A stretch of DNA of 64,000 bases from Streptomyces sp. NBC_00344 (GTDB lineage Bacteria; Actinomycetota; Actinomycetes; Streptomycetales; Streptomycetaceae), in assembly GCF_036088315.1 (NCBI RefSeq), contig NZ_CP107996.1, positions 1,426,001 to 1,490,000 of the forward strand, in the 5' to 3' direction. The stretch's first letter is position 1. Each line of letters opens with the position of its first letter. The position numbers were made by a program, and so were the translations under genes. Below, one piece after another: positions 36,876 to 45,909 of the stretch. Under the pieces are notes generated by a model. That model was not told where the DNA came from. It was given only the letters and a program-made list of their open reading frames with translations, and searched no databases.

Positions 36876-37849
36876 CTACTCGTCAGGAGTCACCCTGTCC
36901 ATGACGAGCAGGGCGGAGCCGACGTACGGCAGCCACCCGCCGACGTCCTCGGTGAAGCTCTCTGTGCTCGCATCCAGCAGGGCCTGGGCGGTCTCGTACA
37001 GTCTTCGGACTGCTCTTCCATGGCCCGGACCGCGTGTACTCCCGGTCGAGGTGCAACCTGTAGACGGTCATCGCCCCGACTTGGGCCTCCTCGTGGGGGA
37101 TGGCCACGTCCCACCGTTCCAAGGTGTCGGCCTGTGGGATGTCGTCGAGTTCGTCGGTGTAGGAGCAGGGAGGGTGCATTCACCGCTGCAGCGCAGCGAT
37201 GCGCCACGGGCAGCAGGCCAGTCGCCAAGATCAAACTCCTGGGCTGGCCTGCCTGCCGACGTGCGAAATACGGGCCCCAGGACTGCTCCAGCAGCCCCGC
37301 GCTGATCCGGTCCCAGCTCGGTCGGGGGCCGTCGACCGGGCGTACGGCTGTGAGCAGGCGGCCGTCGAGGAACGTATCGAGCCGATCGCCCGTCAGGATG
37401 GCCAGCCGCTCGCGTTGAGCACGGCGGTTCACCTCTACCCGCTCGCCCAGAACTCCGAGCAGTACCTCGTGACGCGCCTCGCCGAGGACGTCACCGCGGA
37501 TCCACCGTCCTCGGACCGGTACGCCGGCGAGCGTGCCGAGCTGGTGCTCCTCGCGGCTGAAGGCCAGGTCCATCGCCCCCTCGGCCGCCGGTCCCACCCG
37601 GCTGATCGCCGCCCGGCTGGCAGCCCCCTCACCGCTGAACTCCGGGAGCGGAAGGTCTACCATGAGGCCCCCTTCCGGGGCCGGGTCCACCACGCGGCGG
37701 GGATCAGACCGGGGAACACGGAATTGCCAGGGCTTCGCGTCTCCTGGCACGTTGATCCATCCGGTCTTGAGGCCCGTCAGGGCGGCGGAGCCGTCGGGCA
37801 GGAAGATGTCGACGTAGACGCCGCCCTCACCGAGCCAGACCCAGCTCAT
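36876..37849 (-). pseudogene. Multiply frameshifted gene of unknown family
   Basis: The minus strand reads protein-like in three successive frames. The first begins SWVWLGEGGVYVDIFLPDG and includes TGLKTGWINVPGD, LPLPEFSGEGAASRA and TGDRLDTFLDGRLL. The second takes over near 37170 (DELDDIPQADTLERWDVAIP, then TVYRLHLDREYTRSGP). The third takes over near 37020 (LYETAQALLDASTESFTEDV, GGWLPYVGSALLVMD) and ends in TAG at 36876-36878. In-frame sequence also continues upstream past 37849 (DHGDHAYF), so the original start is uncertain. At least two indels make this a pseudogene. I do not recognise the family. Confidence 0.6.
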
Positions 37850-38719
37850 GAAGTAGGCGTGATCGCCATGGTCAACGGCCCAGGAACCATGTGGTTCCCA
37901 GGGCCTTCGGGTTGGGGTGGGCGTGCACCAGGTGGCGGCGGTACATGGGCGCCGGTCTGTGTCGAGACAGCCGAAGCCCCCAGGAAGGTGCCCGCCTGGG
38001 ACTTTAACGATGATCAGTTCTTAGCTGCTCCACCTGTCAGCTGGTGGTCTGGGTCTCCTCCTCGCCTTAGGACTTCTTCCGTCGTGCCGCAATAAGGGCA
38101 ATGGTGGCGTTCGGGATGTGGGCGAGGCGGAGCAGCAGGGCCTAAAGCAGGCTGCGCCGCAGGGCGTGGTGAAGGTCGAGGGGACGCCGGCCCAGGGCGC
38201 GGTGTTGGTCGAGCAACTATGCGCGGTGCGTTCGGCTCAGAGGGCGTCCTCTGGGACCAAGACGGCCGGCCCGTCGTGTGCAGTGACGGCACGGAGTAGG
38301 CGGGCCTCCCTCGGCTCCCAGGACACCTGACTCGAACAGGGTGAAGGGGTCTATGGCGGTTCCGGCCATGGGCTTCGATACCCAACATCATCGCACCCGC
38401 CAGGCCGGCACAGCTGGCGTGCACGATCCCGCCCGCACTTGAGCGGCCCGCCGCCGATGTGCACCGTAGGAAGCACGCTGCTGCCCGACACGCCGATTGA
38501 GCCGCGCTGCCTGACCCGGGACGACCGCATAACGCTCCGTCAGAACCAGCGTCGAACGAGCGTCAAGACGTTTCCTAACCGGCCCGCAGAAGTCGAGTCA
38601 ACCTACACCCCGTTATACGAAGTCGCAGGTCAGGCAGGCAGCGGAAGCGTGCGCCATGCTTCACGTGGTAGGCGGAGGGAAACAGGTCGAGCAACCCACC
38701 CGGACCACAAAACCCCAGC
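37850..38719. other. Decayed right end of the island
   Basis: No intact gene. Short coding-like fragments can be read on the minus strand, for example LLRAVTAHDGPAVLVPEDAL near 38220-38300 and a CPYCGTTEEVL fragment near 38080-38110, suggesting one or more decayed genes. An integrase would be expected near this end, but none is readable. The last 60 bases contain a degraded partial copy of the attachment region, listed separately. Confidence 0.4.
38659..38692. repeat. Degenerate partial copy of the attachment sequence
   Basis: Aligned without gaps to 38763-38796 in the methyltransferase gene, this stretch shares about 25 of 34 bases, including CACGTG and the end GGAAACAGGTCGA. A related GAAAACAGGTTGA with a following CCCACCCGGA also lies left of attL, at about 2272-2300. 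The pattern suggests earlier integration events at the same gene end. Confidence 0.5.
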
Positions 38720-40048
38720 TCAGTCGTCCTTCTTCACCGGCTCCAGAATCGCCACGCACTCCACGTGATGCGTCATCGGAAACAGGTCGAACGCGCGCAG
38801 TGTCCGCACCTTGTAGCCGCCCTCGCGGAAGTACGCCAGGTCGCGGGCGAGGGCCGCCGGGTCGCAGGCGACGTAGGCGATGCGGCGGGCGCCCAGGGCC
38901 GAGAGGTGCTTCACCGTCTGCTTGCCCGCGCCGGCGCGGGGCGGGTCGAGGACGATCAGGTCGCACTCGGTGATGCCGGTGCGGGGCAGGATCTGTTCGA
39001 CCTTGCCGTGCTCGATACGGACCCGGTCGAGGTCCTGGAGGTTGTGGCGGGCGTCCTCGACGGCGCGCTTGCCGGACTCGATGCCGAGGACCGCGCCCTT
39101 CTCGCCGATCCGCTGGCCGATGGCCCCGGCGAACAGGCCGACGCCGCAGTAGAGGTCGAGGGCCATGTCGTTCTTGCGGGGCAGGAGGCCCTGCATGACC
39201 GCGCGGACAAGGGTGTTGGCGGCCTGCGGGTGGACCTGCCAGAAGCCACCGGAGCCGACGCGGTAGGTCCGGTCGTCGGCGCGCTCGCGGACGAAGCCGC
39301 GGCCGTGGACACGGTGGATGCCGCCGTCGTGCTCGTCGACGCGCAGGACCGAGACCGGCTTGTCGAGCTCGACCAGCGGCAGCCGGGCGCCGGGCTTCGG
39401 GGTGAGGATGACCTGGCGGTCGTGGGAACCGGTGGCGGTGATGGCTTCCACCGAGGCCATGCCGCTCCAGTCCCGCTTCTCGACGCCGAGTTCCGAGACA
39501 CCGGGCGCCGCGATCATGCAGTGGTCGACCGGCTCGACGTCGTGCGAGCGGTGCTTGCGCAGACCGGCCCGGCCGTCCTCGTCGATGGCGTACTGGACGC
39601 GGGTGCGCCAGGCGGGCACCTCGCCCTTGGGGAGCTTGTCGCCCTCGGCCGGCATGACCGTGCCGTCCCAGCCGGCCTCCTCGGGGGTGAGACCGGCGAG
39701 GCGCTGCAGCTGCTCGGCGACCACCTCGCCCTTGAGCCTGCGCTGGGCTCCCGGCTTGGCGTGCTGCCAGTCGCAGCCGCCGCACTTCCCCGGGCCGGCG
39801 TACGGGCAGGGGGCTTCGACCCGGTCCTTGGACGCCTCGATGATCTCGATGGCGTCCGCCCGCAGGAAGCGCGAGCTCTCGTCGCCGTCGGTCACGCGCA
39901 CGAGGACCTTCTCGCCCGGCAGGGTGTGCCGTACGAAGAGGACGCGCCCGTCGGAGGTGCGCGCGATGCAGTGGCCGCCGTGTGCGACGGGGCCGACCTC
40001 GACCTCGTACTCCTCCCCGACCAGCGATGACGTGGGTTCTGTCTGCAT
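38720..40048 (-). CDS. TRAM-domain SAM-dependent RNA (uracil-5-)methyltransferase, RumA/TrmA family
   Basis: A 442-residue enzyme. An N-terminal TRAM beta-barrel (about 8-65) is followed by Cys residues of the usual Fe-S cluster (CPYAGPGKCGGCDWQH, with a further Cys in VDHCMIAAP). The SAM fold has LDLYCGVGLFAG, and the catalytic region has DLIVLDPPRAGAG and YVACDPAALARDL with the catalytic Cys. The family makes 5-methyluridine in rRNA or tRNA; which base cannot be told. I start at the ATG at 40046-40048, with GGAG upstream, rather than the in-frame TTG at 40072. It is a housekeeping gene whose last codons (VKKDD) come from the inserted island, replacing the original ending found at 2328-2355. 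Confidence 0.9.
   Translation of the reverse strand: MQTEPTSSLVGEEYEVEVGPVAHGGHCIARTSDGRVLFVRHTLPGEKVLVRVTDGDESSRFLRADAIEIIEASKDRVEAPCPYAGPGKCGGCDWQHAKPGAQRRLKGEVVAEQLQRLAGLTPEEAGWDGTVMPAEGDKLPKGEVPAWRTRVQYAIDEDGRAGLRKHRSHDVEPVDHCMIAAPGVSELGVEKRDWSGMASVEAITATGSHDRQVILTPKPGARLPLVELDKPVSVLRVDEHDGGIHRVHGRGFVRERADDRTYRVGSGGFWQVHPQAANTLVRAVMQGLLPRKNDMALDLYCGVGLFAGAIGQRIGEKGAVLGIESGKRAVEDARHNLQDLDRVRIEHGKVEQILPRTGITECDLIVLDPPRAGAGKQTVKHLSALGARRIAYVACDPAALARDLAYFREGGYKVRTLRAFDLFPMTHHVECVAILEPVKKDD
38748..38784. repeat. attR: right copy of 37-bp island direct repeat
   Basis: Identical over 37 bases to 2356-2392. It lies about 25-65 bases before the stop codon of the RNA methyltransferase gene, within its coding sequence. 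The gene end downstream of the repeat (38720-38747) was therefore supplied by the island, keeping the host gene intact. Confidence 0.88.
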
Positions 40049-40070
40049 GGCGGGGGGACTCCAGAAGATC

Positions 40071-40125
40071 AAAAAAGGGAACAGCCGGACAACGACCCAC
40101 CAGTCTACGTGGGTGTTGCCCGGCT
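40071..40125 (-). terminator. Intrinsic terminator after the APC permease gene
   Basis: A stem with minor bulges pairs AGCCGG, CAAC and CCCAC (40083-40100) with GTGGG, GTTG and CCGGCT (40109-40125). On the minus strand it is followed by a run of six T residues (40071-40076), so it should end transcription of the permease before the methyltransferase gene. Confidence 0.75.
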
Positions 40126-40145
40126 GCTCACCAGAGTGCTGCCGG

Positions 40146-42209
40146 TCAGCTCTTGCCCTTGGTTCCCGACGAGCCCGAAGGCTCCTTCGGCCGGCTCACC
40201 GGACCGCGTCGCACCGATCCGGGCGCGCTCCAGTCGGCCCTCTTCTTCGCCCGCTTCTTGGCGAGCTCCGAGGACTCCAGCTGATAGGGGACCGACGTCA
40301 CCATCACCCCGGGCGTGAACAGCAGCCTGCCCTTGAGACGCAGGGCGGACTGGTTGTGCAGGATGTGCTCGTACCAGTGGCCGACGACGTACTCGGGGAT
40401 GTAGATGGAGACGACGTCGCGTGGGCTCTCGCGGCGCAGCCCCTTCACGTACTCGATGATCGGGCGGGTGATCTCCCGGTACGGCGAGTCCAGGATCTTC
40501 AGCGGCACGTTGATGCCGCGTCGCTCCCAGTCGTCCCTGAGCGCCTTGGTCTCCGCCGGGTCGACTCCGATCGACAGCGCCTCCATATGGTCGGAGCGCA
40601 TCAGTTTGGCGTAGGCGAGCGCCCGCAGCGTCGGCTTGTGGACCTTGGAGACCAGGACGATCGAGTGCACGCGGGAGGGGCGCAGGCTGTCGTCGGACGG
40701 CGCGTCGGGCGCCGCGATCTCCTCGGAGACCCGGTCGTAGTGCCTGCGGATCGCGCTCATCGTCACGTAGAAGATCACCATGCCGAGCAGGGCGACCCAG
40801 GCTCCGTGGGTGAACTTGGTGAGGAGGACGACGACGAGCACCAGGCCGGTGAAGAAGGCGCCGAAGGTGTTGATGGCACGGGAGCGGACCATGTGGCGGC
40901 GCTTGGCCTGGTCCTGTTCCGTCGCCAGATGGCGGTTCCAGTGCCGCACCATGCCGGTCTGGCTGAGGGTGAAGGAGACGAACACGCCGACGATGTAGAG
41001 CTGGATCAGCCGGGTGGAGTCGGCGCCGTAGATCACGACGAGCAGGATGGCCGCGCCGGCCAGCAGCACGATGCCGTTGGAGAAGGCGAGGCGGTCACCA
41101 CGGGTGTGCAGCTGGCGGGGCAGGTAGCGGTCCTGCGCGAGGATCGAGCCGAGCAGCGGGAAGCCGTTGTACGCGGTGTTGGCGGCCAGGAAGAGGACCA
41201 GCGCGGTCGCGCCGGCCAGAACCACGAAGAAGAAGGTCCCGTCGCCGAAGACCGCGGCGGCCACCTGCGAGATGACCGGGTCCTGGGTGAAGCCCGAGCC
41301 CACGCCGACACCGTGCCTGAGCAGGTCGGTGGCCGGGTTCTCGGCCATCTTCACATCGGTGGCCATGGCCAGACCGATGATGCCGCAGAACATGGTGACC
41401 GCCAGCAGGCCCATCATGGCCAGCGTGGTCGCCGCGTTCTTGCTCTTCGGCTTGCGGAAGGCGGGTACGCCGTTGCTGATCGCCTCCACGCCGGTGAGCG
41501 CCGCACAGCCGGAAGAGAAGGCCCGCAGCAGCAGGAAGACCAGCGCGAAGCTGGAGAGACCGCTCCGTTCGGCGTGGATGGTGAGATCGGCGGTCGGGGC
41601 CTTCATGGTGTCGCCGAGCACCAGCCCCCGGAAGGCACCCCAAATGATCATGATGAACACGCCGGCGACGAAGATGTAGGTCGGGATGGCGAAGAGCTTC
41701 CCCGACTCCTTCATACCGCGCAGGTTCATCAGCGTCAGCAGCACGATCATGCCCACCGCGCAGAACACCTTGTGCTCGACGAAGAAGGGGACGGCCGAAC
41801 CGAGGTTCTCGACGCCGGAGGCGATCGAGACCGCGACGGTCAGCACGTAGTCCACGAGCAGGGCGCTGGCGACGGTGAGCCCGGCCTTCGGCCCGAGGTT
41901 GGTGGTGGCGACCTCGTAGTCACCGCCGCCGCTCGGGTAGGCGTGCACGTTCTGCCGGTAGGAGGCCACCACCGTGAACATCAGCACCACGACGGCGACG
42001 GCGATCCATGGGCTGAAGTGGTAGGCCGACACACCCGCGATGGAGAGGACGAGCAGCACTTCTCCCGGGGCGTACGCCACCGAGGACAGCGGGTCGGAGG
42101 CGAAGACGGGAAGCGCGATGCGCTTGGGGAGAAGGGTCTCTCCCAGCTTGTCGCTGCGCAGCGCCCGGCCGATCAGGATGCGTTTGGGCACGTCGGTCAG
42201 TTTGGACAC
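40146..42209 (-). CDS. APC superfamily permease (KimA/YdaO-like potassium or amino-acid transporter)
   Basis: A 687-residue integral membrane protein with about twelve hydrophobic segments between residues 40 and 480. Family landmarks include FASDPLSSVAYAPGEVLLVL near the start, YPSGGGDYEVATTNLG, and AFSSGCAALTGVEAISNGVP. A cytosolic C-terminal domain of about 170 residues follows (VHSIVLVSKVHKPTLRALAYA, VVSIYIPEYVVGHWYEH). The GTG at 42207-42209 gives the normal N terminus; an ATG 62 codons earlier is in frame but adds non-family sequence. It is divergent from two TrkA-type NAD-binding proteins, which favours potassium transport (KimA family) over amino acids. Confidence 0.85.
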   Translation of the reverse strand: MSKLTDVPKRILIGRALRSDKLGETLLPKRIALPVFASDPLSSVAYAPGEVLLVLSIAGVSAYHFSPWIAVAVVVLMFTVVASYRQNVHAYPSGGGDYEVATTNLGPKAGLTVASALLVDYVLTVAVSIASGVENLGSAVPFFVEHKVFCAVGMIVLLTLMNLRGMKESGKLFAIPTYIFVAGVFIMIIWGAFRGLVLGDTMKAPTADLTIHAERSGLSSFALVFLLLRAFSSGCAALTGVEAISNGVPAFRKPKSKNAATTLAMMGLLAVTMFCGIIGLAMATDVKMAENPATDLLRHGVGVGSGFTQDPVISQVAAAVFGDGTFFFVVLAGATALVLFLAANTAYNGFPLLGSILAQDRYLPRQLHTRGDRLAFSNGIVLLAGAAILLVVIYGADSTRLIQLYIVGVFVSFTLSQTGMVRHWNRHLATEQDQAKRRHMVRSRAINTFGAFFTGLVLVVVLLTKFTHGAWVALLGMVIFYVTMSAIRRHYDRVSEEIAAPDAPSDDSLRPSRVHSIVLVSKVHKPTLRALAYAKLMRSDHMEALSIGVDPAETKALRDDWERRGINVPLKILDSPYREITRPIIEYVKGLRRESPRDVVSIYIPEYVVGHWYEHILHNQSALRLKGRLLFTPGVMVTSVPYQLESSELAKKRAKKRADWSAPGSVRRGPVSRPKEPSGSSGTKGKS

Positions 42210-42419
42210 GGTGAGGATCGTAAGCGTTCGGTATCCGGGGTGCCCACCCACCACCCCCCTCAGCTTCTCGGAATCAGCGACTCCGGGCGCACAGGGGTCC
42301 CCACCGGCACCGTGCGTGTGTAGCTTGGCCGCACGTCTGAGACCCTTTATTCCCCGGCGGGAGCTTTTTCCCTCCGAACATTTATGACCGAACATTTACG
42401 GACGGGTGGAAGGACGGTC

Positions 42420-43088
42420 GTGCACATCGTCATCATGGGCTGCGGGCGAGTGGGAGCCGCTCTCGCGCAGACCCTGGAACAGCAGGGGCATACGGTCGCC
42501 GTCGTCGACCAGGACCCCACGGCCTTCCGCCGTCTGGGCGCCGGGTTCGGCGGCCGCCGTGTCACCGGAGTGGGTTTCGATCAGGACACTCTCCGGGAGG
42601 CAGGGATCGAGGAGGCCGGTGCGTTCGCCGCGGTGAGCAGCGGTGACAACTCCAACATCATCGCCGCGCGGGTCGCCCGCGAGATGTTCGGGATCGAGAA
42701 CGTCGCCGCGAGGATCTACGACCCCCGCCGGGCCGAGGTCTACCAGCGACTGGGCATCCCGACCGTCGCCACGGTCCGGTGGACCGCCGACCAGATGCTG
42801 CGGCGGCTGCTGCCGTCCGGCGCCGAACCGCTGTGGCGGGACCCGAGCGGTGGCGTGCAACTCGCCGAGGTGCACACCTCTGCCGCCTGGATCGGCCGCA
42901 AGATCAGCCAGCTCCAGGAGGAGACGGGAGTACGCGTCGCGTTTCTCACGCGTCTGGGTGAGGCGACACTGCCGACGTCCCAGACGGTCCTCCAGGAGGG
43001 TGACCTGGTGCACGTGATGATGCATACCAGCGAGGTCGAGAAGGTCGAAGCGGCCTTCGCACGAGGTCCCGAGGAGGGCGGTCACTGA
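42420..43088 (+). CDS. TrkA-type potassium transport regulator, first of pair
   Basis: A 222-residue RCK protein. The Rossmann start HIVIMGCGRVGAALAQTLEQ gives the NAD(H)-binding GxGxxG motif, an acidic residue follows the second strand (VVDQDP), and a TrkA_C domain runs from about 140 on (EVHTSAAWIGRKISQ, LQEGDLVHVMMH). GGAAGG precedes the GTG start. The stop overlaps the ATG of the second TrkA protein. Together they resemble the CeoB/CeoC pair of actinobacteria, cytosolic subunits that gate a membrane potassium transporter. The likely partner is the divergent APC permease 210 bases away. Confidence 0.9.
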   Translation: MHIVIMGCGRVGAALAQTLEQQGHTVAVVDQDPTAFRRLGAGFGGRRVTGVGFDQDTLREAGIEEAGAFAAVSSGDNSNIIAARVAREMFGIENVAARIYDPRRAEVYQRLGIPTVATVRWTADQMLRRLLPSGAEPLWRDPSGGVQLAEVHTSAAWIGRKISQLQEETGVRVAFLTRLGEATLPTSQTVLQEGDLVHVMMHTSEVEKVEAAFARGPEEGGH

Positions 43089-43768
43089 TGCGTGTGGCTA
43101 TTGCCGGGGCCGGTGCGGTGGGACGTTCCATCGCGGGCGAGCTCCTGGAGAACGGGCACGAGGTCCTGCTGATCGACAAGGCGCCCACCGCCATCTCGGT
43201 GGAGCGGGTGCCGCTCGCCGAGTGGCTGCTCGCCGACGCCTGTGAGATCACCTCGCTCGACGAGGCGGCGCTGCAGCGGTGCAACGTGGTGATCGCGGCG
43301 ACCGGCGACGACAAGGTCAATCTCGTCGTCTCACTGCTCGCGAAGACGGAGTACGGGGTGCCGCGGGTGGTGGCCCGGGTCAACAACCCGAAGAACGAAT
43401 GGCTCTTCAACGAGTCGTGGGGCGTCGATGTCGCGGTCTCCACCCCGCGGCTGATGTCGGCGCTGGTCGAGGAAGCGGTGAGCGTCGGCGATCTCGTGCG
43501 GCTGCTGCGCTTCAGCCACGGCGACGCGAACCTCGTCGAGCTGACACTGCCGCCCGAGTCGGCGCTGGCGGGCACCCAGGTCGGCGAAGTGGACTGGCCG
43601 GAGGACACGTCGCTGGTCACCATCATCCGGGGAACCCGGGTGCTGACACCAAGCATCGAGGAGACGCTCGAGGCGGGCGACGAGTTGCTGTTCGTGGCAG
43701 CGCAGGCGCGCGAGGAGCAGCTGGAGGATCTGCTCTCGGTGCGGCGCGAGCAGAACACCACCGGCTGA
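43088..43768 (+). CDS. TrkA-type potassium transport regulator, second of pair
   Basis: A 226-residue RCK protein with RVAIAGAGAVGRSIAGELLE as the dinucleotide-binding motif, LLIDKAP after strand two, and a TrkA_C domain at about 140-215 (LVELTLPPESALAGTQVGEV, EAGDELLFVAA). Its ATG overlaps the stop of the upstream TrkA gene, so the two are coupled. A strong hairpin lies directly downstream. Confidence 0.9.
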   Translation: MRVAIAGAGAVGRSIAGELLENGHEVLLIDKAPTAISVERVPLAEWLLADACEITSLDEAALQRCNVVIAATGDDKVNLVVSLLAKTEYGVPRVVARVNNPKNEWLFNESWGVDVAVSTPRLMSALVEEAVSVGDLVRLLRFSHGDANLVELTLPPESALAGTQVGEVDWPEDTSLVTIIRGTRVLTPSIEETLEAGDELLFVAAQAREEQLEDLLSVRREQNTTG

Positions 43769-43776
43769 CCGGACGT

Positions 43777-43819
43777 ACGCGTGGGGCCCGGGAACCGATG
43801 GTTCCCGGGCCCCACGCGT
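43777..43819. terminator. Perfect 19-bp hairpin between convergent genes
   Basis: ACGCGTGGGGCCCGGGAAC (43777-43795) pairs perfectly with its complement at 43801-43819 around a five-base loop. It lies between the ends of the convergent trkA-type and DUF3159 genes and probably terminates both. Confidence 0.85.
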
Positions 43820-43842
43820 CGTGGTTCAGCTCACCGTGGGTG

Positions 43843-44583
43843 TTACGCCTCGCCCCGCTGCGCCTCGGCGACCCTGCGGGCCTCCTTCTCGTCCTTCTCG
43901 GCCTGCTCCTGCGCCTCCATCTCCGCGAACACGTCGATCGGCGGCGGCGCCTTGGCCAGGAAGACCCAGGTCAGATAGACCGCAAGCAGGAACGGCGGGA
44001 TCTTCAGAGCGATCAGCACCCAGCCGAACTGGGTGGTGTCGGCCCACCAGTAGAGCGGGAAGAGAATCGCGCACTTGGCGAGGAGAATCAGCCCCCAGGC
44101 CCAACTGGCCTTGGTGTACGCCTTCTTCCGGCCGGGGTTGCGGGTGCGCCAGGAGAGATTCTCCTTGAACACCGGCCCGAGGATCACTCCGATCAACGGG
44201 AATCCCGCGAGGGCGGTGACGAGGTACGCGGCTGCCAGGCCCAGTGTGTAGAGCATGCCGGGCAGGTAGAAATCCTTGGCATTGCCGGTCATCATCGCGA
44301 AGGCCACACCGAACGCGACACCGAAGATGCCGCTGAAGGCGTGCTTGACGGTGTCCCGGCGGGCCAGCCGCACGACGAGGAGGACCAGCGACACGGCCAC
44401 CGCCGCGATCGCGGCGGAGCGCAGGTCCTTGTTGATCGTGAATATCGTCACGAACAGCAGGCCGGGGAGCACGGTCTCCACCATGCCCCGCACTCCGCCG
44501 AAGGCCTCGAAGAGAGCCGCCTCCGTGACGGCTCTGGCATCGGTGTCCTGGTCGGTTGTGGTCGGCTTGTCGAGTGACGTCAC
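43843..44583 (-). CDS. DUF3159 family membrane protein
   Basis: A 246-residue protein with five or six hydrophobic segments and the DUF3159 pattern: EAFGGVRGMVETVLPGLLF, VKHAFSGIFGVAFGVAFAM, FKENLSWRTRNPGRKKAYT and WALGLILL-type segments. It ends in a charged Glu/Lys/Ala-rich tail. It lies three bases downstream of the OB-fold gene, probably in one transcript. The family is conserved in actinobacteria and has no established function. Confidence 0.88.
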   Translation of the reverse strand: MTSLDKPTTTDQDTDARAVTEAALFEAFGGVRGMVETVLPGLLFVTIFTINKDLRSAAIAAVAVSLVLLVVRLARRDTVKHAFSGIFGVAFGVAFAMMTGNAKDFYLPGMLYTLGLAAAYLVTALAGFPLIGVILGPVFKENLSWRTRNPGRKKAYTKASWAWGLILLAKCAILFPLYWWADTTQFGWVLIALKIPPFLLAVYLTWVFLAKAPPPIDVFAEMEAQEQAEKDEKEARRVAEAQRGEA

Positions 44584-44586
44584 CGG

Positions 44587-44970
44587 CTACTCCTGTCCGA
44601 GCGGTCGCAGTTCGTACTTGGGATTGAACAGCACCCGCCGGCCGTGGCTCATCGAGATCCGGCCGGTGGCGATCACCTTGCGGCCAGGTTCGATGCCCAT
44701 GATCGAGCGCCGTCCCAGCCACACCACGTCCAGCGGGGCCGTGCCGTCGAACAGCTCGGCCTCCAGAGCGGGTACACCGGCCCTGGGGCGCAGGGTGACC
44801 GTGCGCAAGGTACCAGTCACCTTGACGATCTGGCGGTCGTCGCAGTCGGAGATTCTGCTGCACCCCGTGGCCTGCGTGTCCTCCTGCAGTTCCGCGGAGT
44901 GCATTTCCTCCTGCGAGGTCGAAAGCCGGTCGATCATCCGACGGAAGCGGCCGGACGGCTTAGCACTCAT
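44587..44970 (-). CDS. OB-fold nucleic acid-binding domain protein
   Basis: A 127-residue protein. A charged N-terminal 45 residues is followed by an OB-fold: IVKVTGTLRTVTLRP, LEAELFDGTAPLDVVWLG, IEPGRKVIATGRISMSHGRR and NPKYELRPL. It resembles the single OB domains of RecG or of tRNA-synthetase-type anticodon-binding modules. It is the first gene of a pair with DUF3159, a pairing conserved in Streptomyces. Function unknown; RNA or DNA binding is inferred from the fold. Confidence 0.85.
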   Translation of the reverse strand: MSAKPSGRFRRMIDRLSTSQEEMHSAELQEDTQATGCSRISDCDDRQIVKVTGTLRTVTLRPRAGVPALEAELFDGTAPLDVVWLGRRSIMGIEPGRKVIATGRISMSHGRRVLFNPKYELRPLGQE

Positions 44971-45210
44971 GCTGCAAGCGTACCGGGCATCGGGGTTGGT
45001 GAATCAATGCAGGACGAGCACGGCTGCACTGCCCAGCGGTGCGGCTGCGACCGGGGTGCCGCACGGGAAGCCGGGCCGGACGGGGTCCGGGTCGGGGGCA
45101 GCCATCGGAGGGGTCAGCCGCGCCGCCCGGAAGACCCGCACCCGCGGGGCGACTACGCGCAGGGGCTGCGCACCACCGGGTCTGCGCACCATGGTGCAGC
45201 ACCCGCAGGC

Positions 45211-45909
45211 TCAGCGCTCGAAGCGGTATCCCATGCCCGGCTCGGTGACGAAGTGCCTGGGGTGCGAGGGGTCCGTCTCCAGCTTTCGGCGCAGCTGGGC
45301 CATGTAGACCCGGAGATAGTTGGTCTCGGTGCCGTAGGAAGGGCCCCAGACCTCCTGGAGGAGCTGTCTCTGGCCGACCAGCCGGCCGGTGTTCCGTACG
45401 AGCACTTCCAGCAGGTGCCATTCGGTGGGGGTCAGCCGTACGTCCCGGCCGTCCCGGTGGACCTTCTTGGCCGCGAGGTCGATGGTGAAGCCTGCGGCCT
45501 CAACGAGGGACACCGCGTCCTCTCCCGAGCCGGGCCCTGAGCCCACCGGCTCGGCTCTGCGGACCGCAGCGCGCAGCCGGGCGAGGAGCTCGTCCATACC
45601 GAACGGTTTGGTGACGTAGTCGTCCGCGCCCGCGTCCAGGGCCTCGACCTTCTCGTCCGACGTGTGCCGGGCCGACAGCACCAGGATGGGTACCCGGGTC
45701 CAGCCCCGCAGGCCTTTGATGACCTCCACCCCGTCCATGTCGGGCAGCCCGAGGTCGAGGAGGACCACGTCGGGGTGGCGGGCCGCGGCGCGCTGCAGCG
45801 CGGTGGCGCCGTCCGGCGCCGAGTCCACCTCGTACTTGCGCGCCTTCAGATTGATCACAAGGGCACGCACGATCTGCGGATCGTCCTCGACCACGAGCAC
45901 CCGGGTCAT
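45211..45909 (-). CDS. kdpE: Response regulator KdpE
   Basis: A 232-residue OmpR-type regulator. The receiver domain carries VVEDD, the phosphorylated Asp in VVLLDLGLPDMDG (about residue 52), and the conserved Thr/Lys region (LVLSARH, DDYVTKPF). The winged helix starts near residue 138 (RLTPTEWHLLEVLVRN and TNYLRVYMAQLRRKLE). Its ATG overlaps the kdpD stop (ATGA). KdpE normally activates the KdpFABC potassium pump, which is not in this window. Confidence 0.93.
   Translation of the reverse strand: MTRVLVVEDDPQIVRALVINLKARKYEVDSAPDGATALQRAAARHPDVVLLDLGLPDMDGVEVIKGLRGWTRVPILVLSARHTSDEKVEALDAGADDYVTKPFGMDELLARLRAAVRRAEPVGSGPGSGEDAVSLVEAAGFTIDLAAKKVHRDGRDVRLTPTEWHLLEVLVRNTGRLVGQRQLLQEVWGPSYGTETNYLRVYMAQLRRKLETDPSHPRHFVTEPGMGYRFER

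Noticed and set aside
39318..42323. A 1001-codon plus-strand frame
   Set aside because: Antisense of the RNA methyltransferase and APC permease genes; its His/Asp/Gly/Gln-rich translation is not protein-like.
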